From the NCBI GenBank assembly GCA_018821745.1, contig JAHJLU010000737.1, forward strand, positions 1-5,116: a DNA stretch of 5,116 nt, in the 5' to 3' direction. The translations under genes and the position numbers were made by a program. Position 1 is the stretch's first letter. Each line of letters starts with the position of its first letter. The stretch is from Myxococcota bacterium. GTDB taxonomy: Bacteria > Myxococcota_A > Polyangia > HGW-17. Positions 1 through 5,116 of the stretch are shown one piece after another. The notes under the pieces were generated by a model, which made no database searches, was not told where the DNA came from, and saw only the letters and a program-made list of their open reading frames with translations.

Positions 1-557
1 ATGACATTGGCCGCAGGGAGAAACATAAGGGAGAAGATATAGCCGATGGACTGGAGATCCGACTGGCCCATGTGGGTCTCCCGCAGGGTTGAGGTCATGT
101 GATAGGCGATGGAGGCGCCGAAAACAGCCCGCGTGACGGCCCCCAGGGGCAGCAGGATCATGAGCAGCATCAGGAGAAAGGAGAAGGTGGGGAAAAAATA
201 GGGCCCCGCGTAGATGAGCCAGTTGTAGCCGCCCACGGAGGTCATCTCCCCCCCTTTGCTCCAGGAGGTCTTGATGCCCGTTACCCTGTGGCCCGTGAGG
301 ATGGCAAAGAGGGCGTGGGTAAGCTCGTGCTCCAGGGTGGAGAAGGCTGACCCCAGCAGGGGGTGCTTCAGGAGGAAATACCACGCCGCGAGGTAGGCGG
401 CGAATCCACCCAGGAACGGGATCATGGCACCAAAGTGGTGGTAGACTCCCGTGATGACGCCCCAGAAGGCCACGGCGGATCCCGGGAGGAGCGCCAGGGC
501 CAGGAGCGCCACGGGCCATTTGATGACAGAGAAGCCGGTGTCGATTTTTGAGGCCAT
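1..557 (-). CDS. M50B-like intramembrane zinc metallopeptidase (3' end outside window)
   Basis: The first 185 residues are visible and the C-terminus lies beyond the window edge. The protein is very hydrophobic, with likely membrane segments near residues 14-31, 43-63, 71-89, 112-140 and 171-185. Residues 77-81 are HELTH, the HExxH zinc-binding and catalytic motif, placed inside a hydrophobic segment as in site-2-type M50 proteases. A GP pair (G118-P119 in AGPYFFP) and a later Asp in QSDL (D167), a candidate third zinc ligand, fit the M50B-like family (PF13398 type). Known members are membrane-embedded; for most the substrate is unknown. The ATG directly follows the TAA of the lipoprotein gene and is in the same frame. 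No good Shine-Dalgarno sequence is seen, so translation probably depends on reinitiation after the upstream gene. It is the third gene of the cluster. The fold call is fairly secure; the role (processing of envelope proteins or signalling) is unknown. Confidence 0.82.
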   Translation of the reverse strand, partial: MASKIDTGFSVIKWPVALLALALLPGSAVAFWGVITGVYHHFGAMIPFLGGFAAYLAAWYFLLKHPLLGSAFSTLEHELTHALFAILTGHRVTGIKTSWSKGGEMTSVGGYNWLIYAGPYFFPTFSFLLMLLMILLPLGAVTRAVFGASIAYHMTSTLRETHMGQSDLQSIGYIFSLMFLPAANV

Positions 558-2009
558 TTATTTATCCGTTGGCTCGTTGATGAGCACCTGTCCGTTGGAG
601 AGGCCCAGGAAGAGGTGTTCCCGCCAAAAGGCCAGGGACCGGGGTTTCTCCTGGAAGAACTGATAGGTAATAAGGGTAAGCTCACCCGTGGGGCTCATGA
701 GGGCCACCTTGGCACCGTAGGCCGAGACATGGGGCTCCGGGTAGGTGTCGCCGTCGGTGTAGAGCACCAGGGCGCGGCCGTCACCCAGGGGATAGAGGTC
801 CCAGACCGTGTAGCCTTCGAGGCCCGCGACCGGCTCCATGCCGTCGGCGGTGACAAACATGGCCCCGAAGGTGAGGGGGGTGGCGATGTTGACGCCCACG
901 GCGATACCCAGGGAGTCGGAGAGGTTCCAGGTGTTCAGAACGAAAAAATTGGGCGCGGAGTAGGGCAGGAACTCCCCGGACTCAAGGGAAAAGGCGCTGG
1001 TGTAGGAGGTGGAAGTTGAGCTGTAGTAGCCGAAGGCGTAGAGGACATCATCCACGGCCAGAAGCTGGGTGAGGCGGTTGTCACCGGGAGGCGCGGGGTG
1101 GGCAACCTGCCGGGCGACGGTGAAGGTCTCGCCGTCGTCGGAGGATTCCCACAGGTAGGCGTTGACCGTGGAGTTGTTGTAGTCGTCGATGGTCCCGCCG
1201 GAGCCCACTGAGTATATCTTTCCGTTGTAGCAGGCGGTGTCGTGGACGTGCCAGCCCCACTCAAGGGTGCGGGACTTGTACCAGGAACCCCCGCTGCTCA
1301 GGGAGTACACATTCCCCATGAGGTCGTCCTCCGTGGCGTCAACGCCGGGGATGAAGAGCTGCCCGCCGCAGACGCGGTAGAGGGAAATCTCCTCCTCGTC
1401 CGTGGCAAAGTCCGAGTGGAGGTCCGAGGCGTCCAGGGAGGTGAAATAGCGTACCTCGATGGGGGTCACCCTGCCCAGGTTGAGGTCCGCGTCACCGTAG
1501 CCGATGTAGAGGGCGTCGTCGAAGACCATGAGCTCGCTGATGGCCTGGCGGAAGTCCATGGATTGGAGCTCCGAGGCGTTGATGGTGATGTAATCCCCGA
1601 TGGGCTCGGCCCACTGGGAGAAGGTGTAGAAGTGGAGCTCGGCGATGTCGGGGATGTGGGTGATGAACACCGCGGCCGTCTCCTCGTCGTGTTTGTCGCC
1701 GTCACTGCACTCCACCTGGAGGATGCAGGTGGAGTCCTCGCTGCCCTCGGAGGGCGTGAAGGAGTAAGTCCACTGGTCCTCGCCCTCGTGGGTGATGGTC
1801 CCCGAGCAGGTGTCTTCATCTCCGGTGGTCGCCTCCACCGGGTCACCGTCGGCGTCGGTGCAGCGAAAGGTATAGGTGTAGACTTCATCGACCCTGGTCT
1901 GGTCGGGCGCCGTGCCCGCGATCACGGGGGCCGTGTTGTCGGCGCCGTCGTCACAGGCGAGTGGAGTCAGCAAAAAGAGCAGGGTGGTGGAAAGGATCAG
2001 CGTCCGCAT
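558..2009 (-). CDS. predicted lipoprotein with cadherin/Ig-like domain and beta-propeller-like body
   Basis: This is a 483-residue exported protein of unknown function. Residues 1-18 form a signal peptide (Arg2, then a Leu-rich core) and C19 is the probable lipidated cysteine. The lipobox PLAC is imperfect, with Pro where Leu is usual at -3. Asp follows at +2. Residues 26-117 look like a cadherin/Ig-like domain: it opens with NTAPVI, carries a DADGDPV turn at 52-58 and has four cysteines (C50, C68, C95, C101) that could form two disulfides. From about residue 122 to the end, repeated strand patterns of the form 'hydrophobic-x-Asp/Gly-x-Leu-Tyr/Phe-hydrophobic-Gly' (near 161-170, 211-221, 257-268, 317-327 and 458-470) suggest a Kelch- or BNR-like beta-propeller. 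The ATG is preceded by GAGAGGTG with a 4-base spacer. The start overlaps the end of the upstream FG-GAP gene by 13 bases, which suggests translational coupling. A surface or periplasmic binding role is plausible but unproven. Confidence 0.85.
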   Translation of the reverse strand: MRTLILSTTLLFLLTPLACDDGADNTAPVIAGTAPDQTRVDEVYTYTFRCTDADGDPVEATTGDEDTCSGTITHEGEDQWTYSFTPSEGSEDSTCILQVECSDGDKHDEETAAVFITHIPDIAELHFYTFSQWAEPIGDYITINASELQSMDFRQAISELMVFDDALYIGYGDADLNLGRVTPIEVRYFTSLDASDLHSDFATDEEEISLYRVCGGQLFIPGVDATEDDLMGNVYSLSSGGSWYKSRTLEWGWHVHDTACYNGKIYSVGSGGTIDDYNNSTVNAYLWESSDDGETFTVARQVAHPAPPGDNRLTQLLAVDDVLYAFGYYSSTSTSYTSAFSLESGEFLPYSAPNFFVLNTWNLSDSLGIAVGVNIATPLTFGAMFVTADGMEPVAGLEGYTVWDLYPLGDGRALVLYTDGDTYPEPHVSAYGAKVALMSPTGELTLITYQFFQEKPRSLAFWREHLFLGLSNGQVLINEPTDK

Positions 2010-4231
2010 GGAGCACCTCTCAGGTGGTTCTTGATGGAAGAACGCAGGAAGATGGCCAAAATGGCCAGGAAAAGAATCATGAGGGGAGGGGCGCTGCCGC
2101 TCTGCCCGGTACTGCAGGAGCAGCCTCCCGAGTCACCGGGATCATCGTCGCCCCCGTCCACACCGCCGTCGGGGAGGAGCTCGCCCTCGCGCTCCACATA
2201 GGTGACGGTGCGATTGGCCGTTACATTGCCATAGGTCTCCGAGAAGGGCGTCCTCAGGGGCCAGTCGATCGTGAGGGAGTCAACCATGGTGGCATCCCCC
2301 AGGCCGAAGTGGAGCGTCATGGAGTTCTGGGTGGTGGTCCCCTTGCCCCCCTCGACCTGGCGCATGAGCACATCGCCACCCACGTTGAGGGTCACCCGGG
2401 CGCCGATGGCGGAGCGGTTGGCGTAGGTGCCTATGAGTCTGACCTTGAGGTAGTTGCCCGTGGCGTGGTCGTTGCGGTAGAGGCCCCGGGAGACCAGGTC
2501 CAGGTCACCGTCGTTGTCGATGTCGGCCCAGGCGCATCCCCAGCCGTTGTCAACGCGAATCCCCGAAGGGTAGGTGACATCGGTGAAGGTGAGGTCGCCG
2601 TTGTTGCGGTAGAGGAAACTCTGATATCCCACATAGACGTCGGTGACAAAGAAATCTGCGTACCCGTCGTTGTCGAAGTCGCCGGCGGCGGGATCACTGT
2701 GGGTCTCGCTGTAGGTGACCCCCGACTCCTCCCGGATATCTTCAAAGGTGTAATCGGGGGGACCGGAGTTGATGTAAATCATGGTCTTGTCGGAGAACTC
2801 GATGAAGCGGGGGTGGGCCAGATTGGCGGCGATGAGATCCCAGTGCCCGTCGTTGTTGAGGTCGACCCAGGTGGAGCCGATGGTGTGGCCGTAGGCTCCG
2901 GAGATATATTCGCCCTCGGTGCCCGTCTCGAAGCCCACGTTGGTGAAGCGCCCCGAGCCCGAGTTCTGCCACAGAAAATTGCGGTGGAGCCGGTAGTTGG
3001 AGACATAGATGTCCAGGTCCCCGTCGTCATCGTAGTCGGCCATGTTCACGCCGCGCCCGCAGAGGGTGGCCTCGGCCTCGATCCCGTGGGCGGCGGAGAA
3101 GTCGGCGAAGGTGCCGTCCCCCATGTTCATCCAGAGCTTGTCGGCGGTGCCAATGGAGAGGGTGCCGTCGGTCCAGTTGGTGGGGGTCTCGTAGTTGGCC
3201 ACATAGAGGTCCACGAAGCCGTCACCGTTCACGTCGCCCCAGGCCGCCCCCTCGGTGGGGAGGAAGTCATAGGGGGCGCCCGCCTCGTCGGAGACATCGG
3301 TGAAGGTGCCGTCGCCGTTGTTTCTCCACAGGTAGTCGTGGGGACGCTCCCCCGCGTTGGAGTCGGATTTGCACCGGCCCTCCACGCAGGAGAAGCCGTC
3401 GGCGGGGCAGTCACTCTCGGAGGAGCACAGGGGCAGGTAGTTGTTGACCGTGGCGTAGAAGTCCAGGTGCCCGTCGTTGTCGTAATCGGCCCATATTCCG
3501 CCGTTGGTGGCCCTTCCGGCGATTCCCGCCTCCTCGGAGACATTGGTGAAGGTGCCGTCGCCCTCGTTGCGGTAGAGGGTGTTCCCGTTGACCAGGAGGT
3601 CATCGTCGCCGTCGTTGTCGTAGTCACCGAAGGCCATGCGGGAGAGCCCCGAGAGCCCCGAAGACTCGGTGATGTCGGTGAACCAGTAGGTCTGGGGGAT
3701 GTCGTGGTAGGTCACGGTCGCCCGGATGAGGGCGTCGACCGCGCGGGCCGGTGTCTCGCCATCGCCCACATAGTACCACTCTCCCTCGTCACGGATCAGG
3801 GAGCGGGTCTCGTCGGCGCCCGAGGCGTCCCAGGCGATGAGGGTGGTGGCGTCTTCCACGATCTGCCCCACATAAAAATGGACGGGGGGGTCGATGTCGA
3901 CGCCCTCCCCCGCGAGATCGATGACCGTCCAGTCATCTTCCACGGGCAGCACCTCCCCGGACCACAGGACGCGATCCAGATCCGGCGCGTTTCCCCCGTT
4001 GTCGGCCCAGATGTAAATGGTTGCGGGCCCGTTGACAGAGCCGAACCAGATACTCAGGGAGTCGACCGTGGCAGGGTGGAGAGGGGTGAGGCGGGTCACC
4101 TCCACGTCGCCGGGGTCGAGGCTCTGCACGGTGCCCGCCGGGGTCCCGTCGTCGTAGGCGAGGGTGACACTCTGGGCCATGGCAGCAAGGGGGAAGCACA
4201 CAACGAGCGCGAGAGAGAGTAGAGTTTTCAC
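1997..4231 (-). CDS. secreted FG-GAP/VCBS repeat protein with ASPIC/UnbV domain (CRTAC1-like) and C-terminal sorting signal
   Basis: This is a 744-residue exported protein, numbered from the GTG at 4231. Residues 1-20 are a signal peptide with a likely cut after AMAQ. Residues 21-175 look like a beta-sandwich beginning AYDDGTP, a family I cannot name. Seven calcium-loop motifs of the DxDxDGxxD type start at D203, D249, D333, D399, D457, D518 and D570, followed by YRNxGDGTFT-like strands, giving a predicted seven-bladed integrin-alpha-like propeller. A four-cysteine insert (269-290) sits between repeats 2 and 3. Residues 592-657 match ASPIC/UnbV (NRSAIGARV, LHFGLG, IDWP). The tail has an Asp/Gly linker, C704-S-C706, a hydrophobic helix (715-729) and R730. 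GTG was chosen because GGAGG lies 5 bases upstream, the signal peptide begins there, and a promoter lies just before it. A frame open to an ATG at 4378 would start upstream of that promoter and cross a terminator. It heads the cluster; the ligand is unknown. Confidence 0.9.
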   Translation of the reverse strand: MKTLLSLALVVCFPLAAMAQSVTLAYDDGTPAGTVQSLDPGDVEVTRLTPLHPATVDSLSIWFGSVNGPATIYIWADNGGNAPDLDRVLWSGEVLPVEDDWTVIDLAGEGVDIDPPVHFYVGQIVEDATTLIAWDASGADETRSLIRDEGEWYYVGDGETPARAVDALIRATVTYHDIPQTYWFTDITESSGLSGLSRMAFGDYDNDGDDDLLVNGNTLYRNEGDGTFTNVSEEAGIAGRATNGGIWADYDNDGHLDFYATVNNYLPLCSSESDCPADGFSCVEGRCKSDSNAGERPHDYLWRNNGDGTFTDVSDEAGAPYDFLPTEGAAWGDVNGDGFVDLYVANYETPTNWTDGTLSIGTADKLWMNMGDGTFADFSAAHGIEAEATLCGRGVNMADYDDDGDLDIYVSNYRLHRNFLWQNSGSGRFTNVGFETGTEGEYISGAYGHTIGSTWVDLNNDGHWDLIAANLAHPRFIEFSDKTMIYINSGPPDYTFEDIREESGVTYSETHSDPAAGDFDNDGYADFFVTDVYVGYQSFLYRNNGDLTFTDVTYPSGIRVDNGWGCAWADIDNDGDLDLVSRGLYRNDHATGNYLKVRLIGTYANRSAIGARVTLNVGGDVLMRQVEGGKGTTTQNSMTLHFGLGDATMVDSLTIDWPLRTPFSETYGNVTANRTVTYVEREGELLPDGGVDGGDDDPGDSGGCSCSTGQSGSAPPLMILFLAILAIFLRSSIKNHLRGAPCGR
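2014..2021 (-). promoter_or_regulatory. ribosome binding site of the lipoprotein gene, inside the upstream gene
   Basis: GAGAGGTG lies 4 bases before the ATG at 2009 and matches the anti-Shine-Dalgarno sequence well. It is read at the same time as the last codons of the FG-GAP gene, whose TGA is at 1999-1997. It therefore fixes the lipoprotein start and supports coupled translation. Confidence 0.7.
2042..2170 (-). other. MYXO-CTERM-like C-terminal sorting signal of the FG-GAP protein
   Basis: This segment encodes residues 688-730. An acidic Asp/Gly linker is followed by GGCSCS (C704, C706), a hydrophobic stretch PPLMILFLAILAIFL (715-729) and R730, K734 and R738 further on. This tripartite layout (Cys motif, membrane helix, basic end) is known from MYXO-CTERM and related Cys-containing signals, which are proposed to be cut by CPBP-type myxosortases so the protein is attached to the cell surface. 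The match is by eye; the basic cluster is weaker than usual and the tail after it is longer, because it overlaps the next gene. Confidence 0.65.
3362..3427 (-). other. four-cysteine insert in the propeller (C-x5-C-x6-C-x4-C)
   Basis: Residues 269-290 hold C269, C275, C282 and C287 in a pattern resembling the short CxxxxDCPxGxxCxxGxC modules common in exported proteins of this bacterial group. It falls in the loop between calcium motifs 2 and 3, which explains their wide spacing of 84 residues against 46-66 elsewhere. Two disulfides are likely in an exported protein. Its function is unknown; it could be a binding or stabilising loop. Confidence 0.6.
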
Positions 4232-4236
4232 ACAAA

Positions 4237-4241
4237 CCTCC
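4237..4241 (-). promoter_or_regulatory. ribosome binding site fixing the GTG start of the FG-GAP gene
   Basis: GGAGG lies 5 bases (TTTGT) before the GTG at 4231. The codons after that GTG read MKTLLSLALVVCFPLAAMAQ, a standard signal peptide, so this site decides the start. Confidence 0.85.
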
Positions 4242-4264
4242 AATTTGCCGGAACGGATGCAAGG

Positions 4265-4292
4265 AGTATAAAGCCCTGAGAAATCTGTGCAA
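4265..4292 (-). promoter_or_regulatory. probable sigma70-type promoter of the three-gene cluster
   Basis: On the minus strand TTGCAC (4292-4287) and TATACT (4270-4265) are 16 bases apart. The -10 box matches the consensus at five of six positions, the -35 box at three. Transcription would start near 4258, leaving a leader of about 27 bases with the GGAGG site. The position right after an intrinsic terminator strengthens the call. Confidence 0.6.
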
Positions 4293-4325
4293 GCTGATGG
4301 AGAGAAAACCCGCCGCCTCGTGCAG

Positions 4326-4355
4326 AAAAAAGTGACCACAGGGCCGCTGCGGTCA
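4326..4355 (-). terminator. intrinsic terminator just upstream of the operon promoter
   Basis: Read on the minus strand, TGACCGCAG and CTGTGGTCA form a nine-pair stem with one G-U pair and a five-base loop (CGGCC). It is followed by C and a run of six T. This is a textbook intrinsic terminator. In the other direction the G-U becomes an A-C mismatch and no T-run follows, so it serves the minus strand. It would stop transcription from the receiver gene or from a separate unit in the intergenic region. Confidence 0.8.
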
Positions 4356-4444
4356 AATACAGGCCTCCCCCACCTCATGATTGACTACATCATTTTTCTT
4401 GACAGTAACCATGCTGTTTTTTGGTATTTTGGATTGTTTGTAAG

Positions 4445-4495
4445 TTGGGGCTTCTCGCCCCAAACCCGAGGTCAAGGGGCCGCTGGCCCCCTGAC
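4445..4495. repeat. pair of GC-rich palindromes
   Basis: TTGGGGC (4445-4451) pairs with GCCCCAA (4457-4463) around a five-base loop. Eight bases further, GTCAAGGGGCC (4471-4481) pairs with GGCCCCCTGAC (4485-4495) with one mismatch and a three-base loop. Serial GGGGC...GCCCC hairpins like these are often dispersed intergenic repeats in GC-rich proteobacteria. Neither is followed by a T-run on either strand, so they are poor terminators. Copy number in the genome cannot be judged here. Confidence 0.5.
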
Positions 4496-4503
4496 GACCC
4501 CCG

Positions 4504-4635
4504 CTGGGAGCTGAGCAAACGGAAGACTCCGCTTAGGAGTCTTCATTGCGTTTGCGAAGTCTTCGCCAGCAGGCTAACTGTATAAGTTGTGCTCGGTGCC
4601 TGTGTCTCTTCGAAACATGCTGGCTCACCTCCCAG
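4504..4635. ncRNA. candidate structured element: three-way junction (ncRNA or palindromic mobile repeat)
   Basis: Four complementary segments fit together without conflict. P1 pairs 4504-4514 with 4625-4635 (ten of eleven positions). P2 pairs 4515-4521 with 4549-4555 and 4522-4530 with 4536-4544, sixteen perfect pairs with loop GCTTA and a four-base bulge (ATTG). After a nine-base linker (4556-4564), P3 pairs 4565-4571 with 4618-4624, seven perfect pairs, and encloses smaller hairpins (4570-4574 with 4598-4602; 4576-4579 with 4585-4588). P1 abuts P2 on one side and P3 on the other. I recognise no known family: it lacks tRNA, tmRNA, SRP, RNase P and 6S hallmarks. The strand is uncertain. Minus-strand terminators on both sides favour the minus strand; a weak plus-strand promoter-like pair lies at 4399-4430. 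It could instead be a MITE-like repeat with imperfect terminal inverted repeats. Confidence 0.4.
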
Positions 4636-4663
4636 ACCCTCTTGACGTTGGAACAGTTTTTTC

Positions 4664-4688
4664 TAAAACAACCGGGAGTTCCCCCGGC
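4664..4688 (-). terminator. probable intrinsic terminator of the receiver-domain gene
   Basis: On the minus strand CCGGG (4687-4683) pairs with CCCGG (4676-4672), with possible G-U pairs at both ends of the stem, followed by TTGTTTT. The stem is short and the T-run is broken by one G. It lies about 100 bases after the receiver stop codon, a normal position for its 3' end. Confidence 0.5.
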
Positions 4689-4789
4689 TGCAAGGGGATG
4701 CCCAGAAGTTTATTACTGTGACCCTATTTTCATTTCTGATTGTCAACTGAAGCTTGTGATAGACCATGAGGTCCCCTCGGGAGGGGGGC

Positions 4790-5116
4790 TTATGGCCCTG
4801 GGGAGAGGGCTTTGGCTACTTTTGCCAGTAACGCGGCGGGATCAAAGGGTTTTGATATGAAGTGGGCGTTCGCGTCCCCGGGGTCCTGTCGGGAAATGTC
4901 ATTGTCGGCGTACCCGGACATGAAGAGAACCCTCAGGTGCGGGGAATGGGACCGGAGTCTTTTATAGAGGGCCTTTCCGCTGAGTCTGGGCAGGACCACA
5001 TCGGTGAGGAGCAGGTCAATGGAGCCGTGGCTCTCCTTTGCCGCCAGGTAACCATCCTCGCCGTCAACGCCGCAGATGACAGTGTACCCCTTCTTCTGAA
5101 GCACTGTCTTGAGCAG
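4790..5116 (-). CDS. C-terminal receiver (REC) domain, probably of a hybrid sensor histidine kinase (5' part outside window)
   Basis: The last 108 residues are visible and the frame is open to the window edge, so the true start lies outside. It has the receiver pattern: LLKTVLQKKGYTV (helix 1 and strand 2), LLLTDVVLP with the phosphoacceptor D39 (visible numbering), the switch Ser in MSGY (S67) and the conserved Lys in SKPF (K89), ending in a LLAKVAKAL helix. The acidic pair normally found after strand 1 lies outside. No output domain follows; the protein stops about 11 residues after the helix 5 start. Receivers with LLLTDVVLPxLSG and VLFMSGY are typical of C-terminal domains of hybrid histidine kinases, which pass phosphate to a partner; a stand-alone single-domain regulator is the alternative. 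An internal GTG at 5104 would cut off helix 1 and is not a credible start. It is transcribed toward the three-gene cluster but separated from it by terminators, so a regulatory link is only conjecture. Confidence 0.85.
   Translation of the reverse strand: MLKTVLQKKGYTVICGVDGEDGYLAAKESHGSIDLLLTDVVLPRLSGKALYKRLRSHSPHLRVLFMSGYADNDISRQDPGDANAHFISKPFDPAALLAKVAKALSPGP

Larger units (their letters stand above)
4232..4789. other. intergenic region rich in inverted repeats, no convincing protein gene
   Basis: This stretch separates the receiver gene from the three-gene cluster. Short open frames exist on both strands but none shows a domain or a signal peptide. On the minus strand it holds, in order of transcription, a weak hairpin right after the receiver stop (4786-4773, no T-run), a likely terminator, a structured element, two GC-rich hairpins, an AT-rich stretch (about 4440-4380), a strong terminator and the operon promoter. 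Each main part is listed separately. Confidence 0.7.

Noticed and set aside
1242..2201. Plus-strand open frame of 319 codons opposite the lipoprotein gene
   Set aside because: It is Gly/Val/Glu-rich with no recognisable domain. The opposite strand encodes a clear exported protein with coherent start and end.
2400..3640. Short-period DNA repeats suggesting a repeat array or CRISPR
   Set aside because: The recurring CGTCGTTGTC-like blocks are irregularly spaced and fall exactly on the calcium-loop codons of the FG-GAP repeats, so they reflect protein repeats.
1961..4222. Very long open frame on the plus strand (753 codons)
   Set aside because: It mirrors the FG-GAP gene. Its product is a Gly/Val-rich repetitive sequence produced by the complement of the DxDxDG codons, with no domain, while the minus-strand frame has a signal peptide, seven repeats and an ASPIC domain.
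4232..4378. N-terminal extension of the FG-GAP gene to an ATG at 4378
   Set aside because: The extra 49 residues precede a good signal peptide, the extension crosses a strong terminator, and the likely promoter and GGAGG site lie downstream of that ATG.
4399..4430. Plus-strand promoter: TTGACA with TGGTAT or an extended -10 TGGTATTTT
   Set aside because: The -35 box is perfect, but the 17-base-spaced -10 matches at only three positions and the better extended -10 is 20 bases away. It is too weak to list as a feature, although it could drive the structured element.
4605..4618. TTCGAAA resembling a tRNA T-loop
   Set aside because: No acceptor stem, D-arm or anticodon arm can be placed around it.
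4618..4632. Similarity of GCTGGCTCACCTCC to the 3' end of 16S rRNA
   Set aside because: The match covers 13 of 14 bases only; neighbouring sequence does not resemble 16S rRNA, so it is better read as a ribosome-site-like sequence in the other strand.
4721..4746. Minus-strand promoter TTGACA ... TAGGGT after the receiver gene
   Set aside because: The spacer is only 14 bases and the -10 match is poor.
4546..4860. Plus-strand open frame of 104 codons running into the receiver gene
   Set aside because: It crosses the structured element and overlaps conserved receiver codons, and its product shows no domain or convincing ribosome site.

Overview
The window looks like a high-GC, Myxococcota-like (former deltaproteobacterial) genome. 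This is inferred from the types of protein present: a large secreted FG-GAP protein ending in an Asp/Gly linker, a Cys-x-Cys motif, a hydrophobic helix and a basic residue (MYXO-CTERM-like); a lipoprotein starting Cys-Asp-Asp-Gly; and a hybrid-kinase-type receiver domain. The taxonomic placement is an inference and no marker gene is present. All convincing genes lie on the minus strand, so the text follows transcription from high to low coordinates.

Region 5116-4790 holds the C-terminal end of a signalling protein, a complete-looking phospho-receiver domain with no output domain after it. Region 4789-4232 is a 558-base intergenic stretch with no convincing protein gene. It contains a probable terminator for the receiver gene (about 4687-4664), a compound inverted-repeat region that can fold without conflict into a three-way junction (4635-4504), two further GC-rich hairpins (4495-4445), a strong intrinsic terminator on the minus strand (4355-4326), and a promoter (4292-4265) placed just before the next gene.

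Region 4231-1 is a three-gene cluster that is probably one operon. The first gene encodes a 744-residue exported protein with a seven-repeat FG-GAP/VCBS propeller, an ASPIC/UnbV domain and a C-terminal sorting signal. The second gene overlaps it by 13 bases and encodes a 483-residue predicted lipoprotein with a cadherin/Ig-like domain and a beta-propeller-like body. The third begins at the codon right after the lipoprotein stop, in the same frame, and encodes a polytopic M50B-like zinc metalloprotease with an HELTH motif; it runs off the window. The operon therefore makes two envelope or surface proteins plus an intramembrane protease. Whether the protease acts on either neighbour cannot be told from sequence. 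The most unusual points are the CxC sorting signal next to an intramembrane protease gene, the in-frame TAA-ATG junction, and the structured intergenic element.
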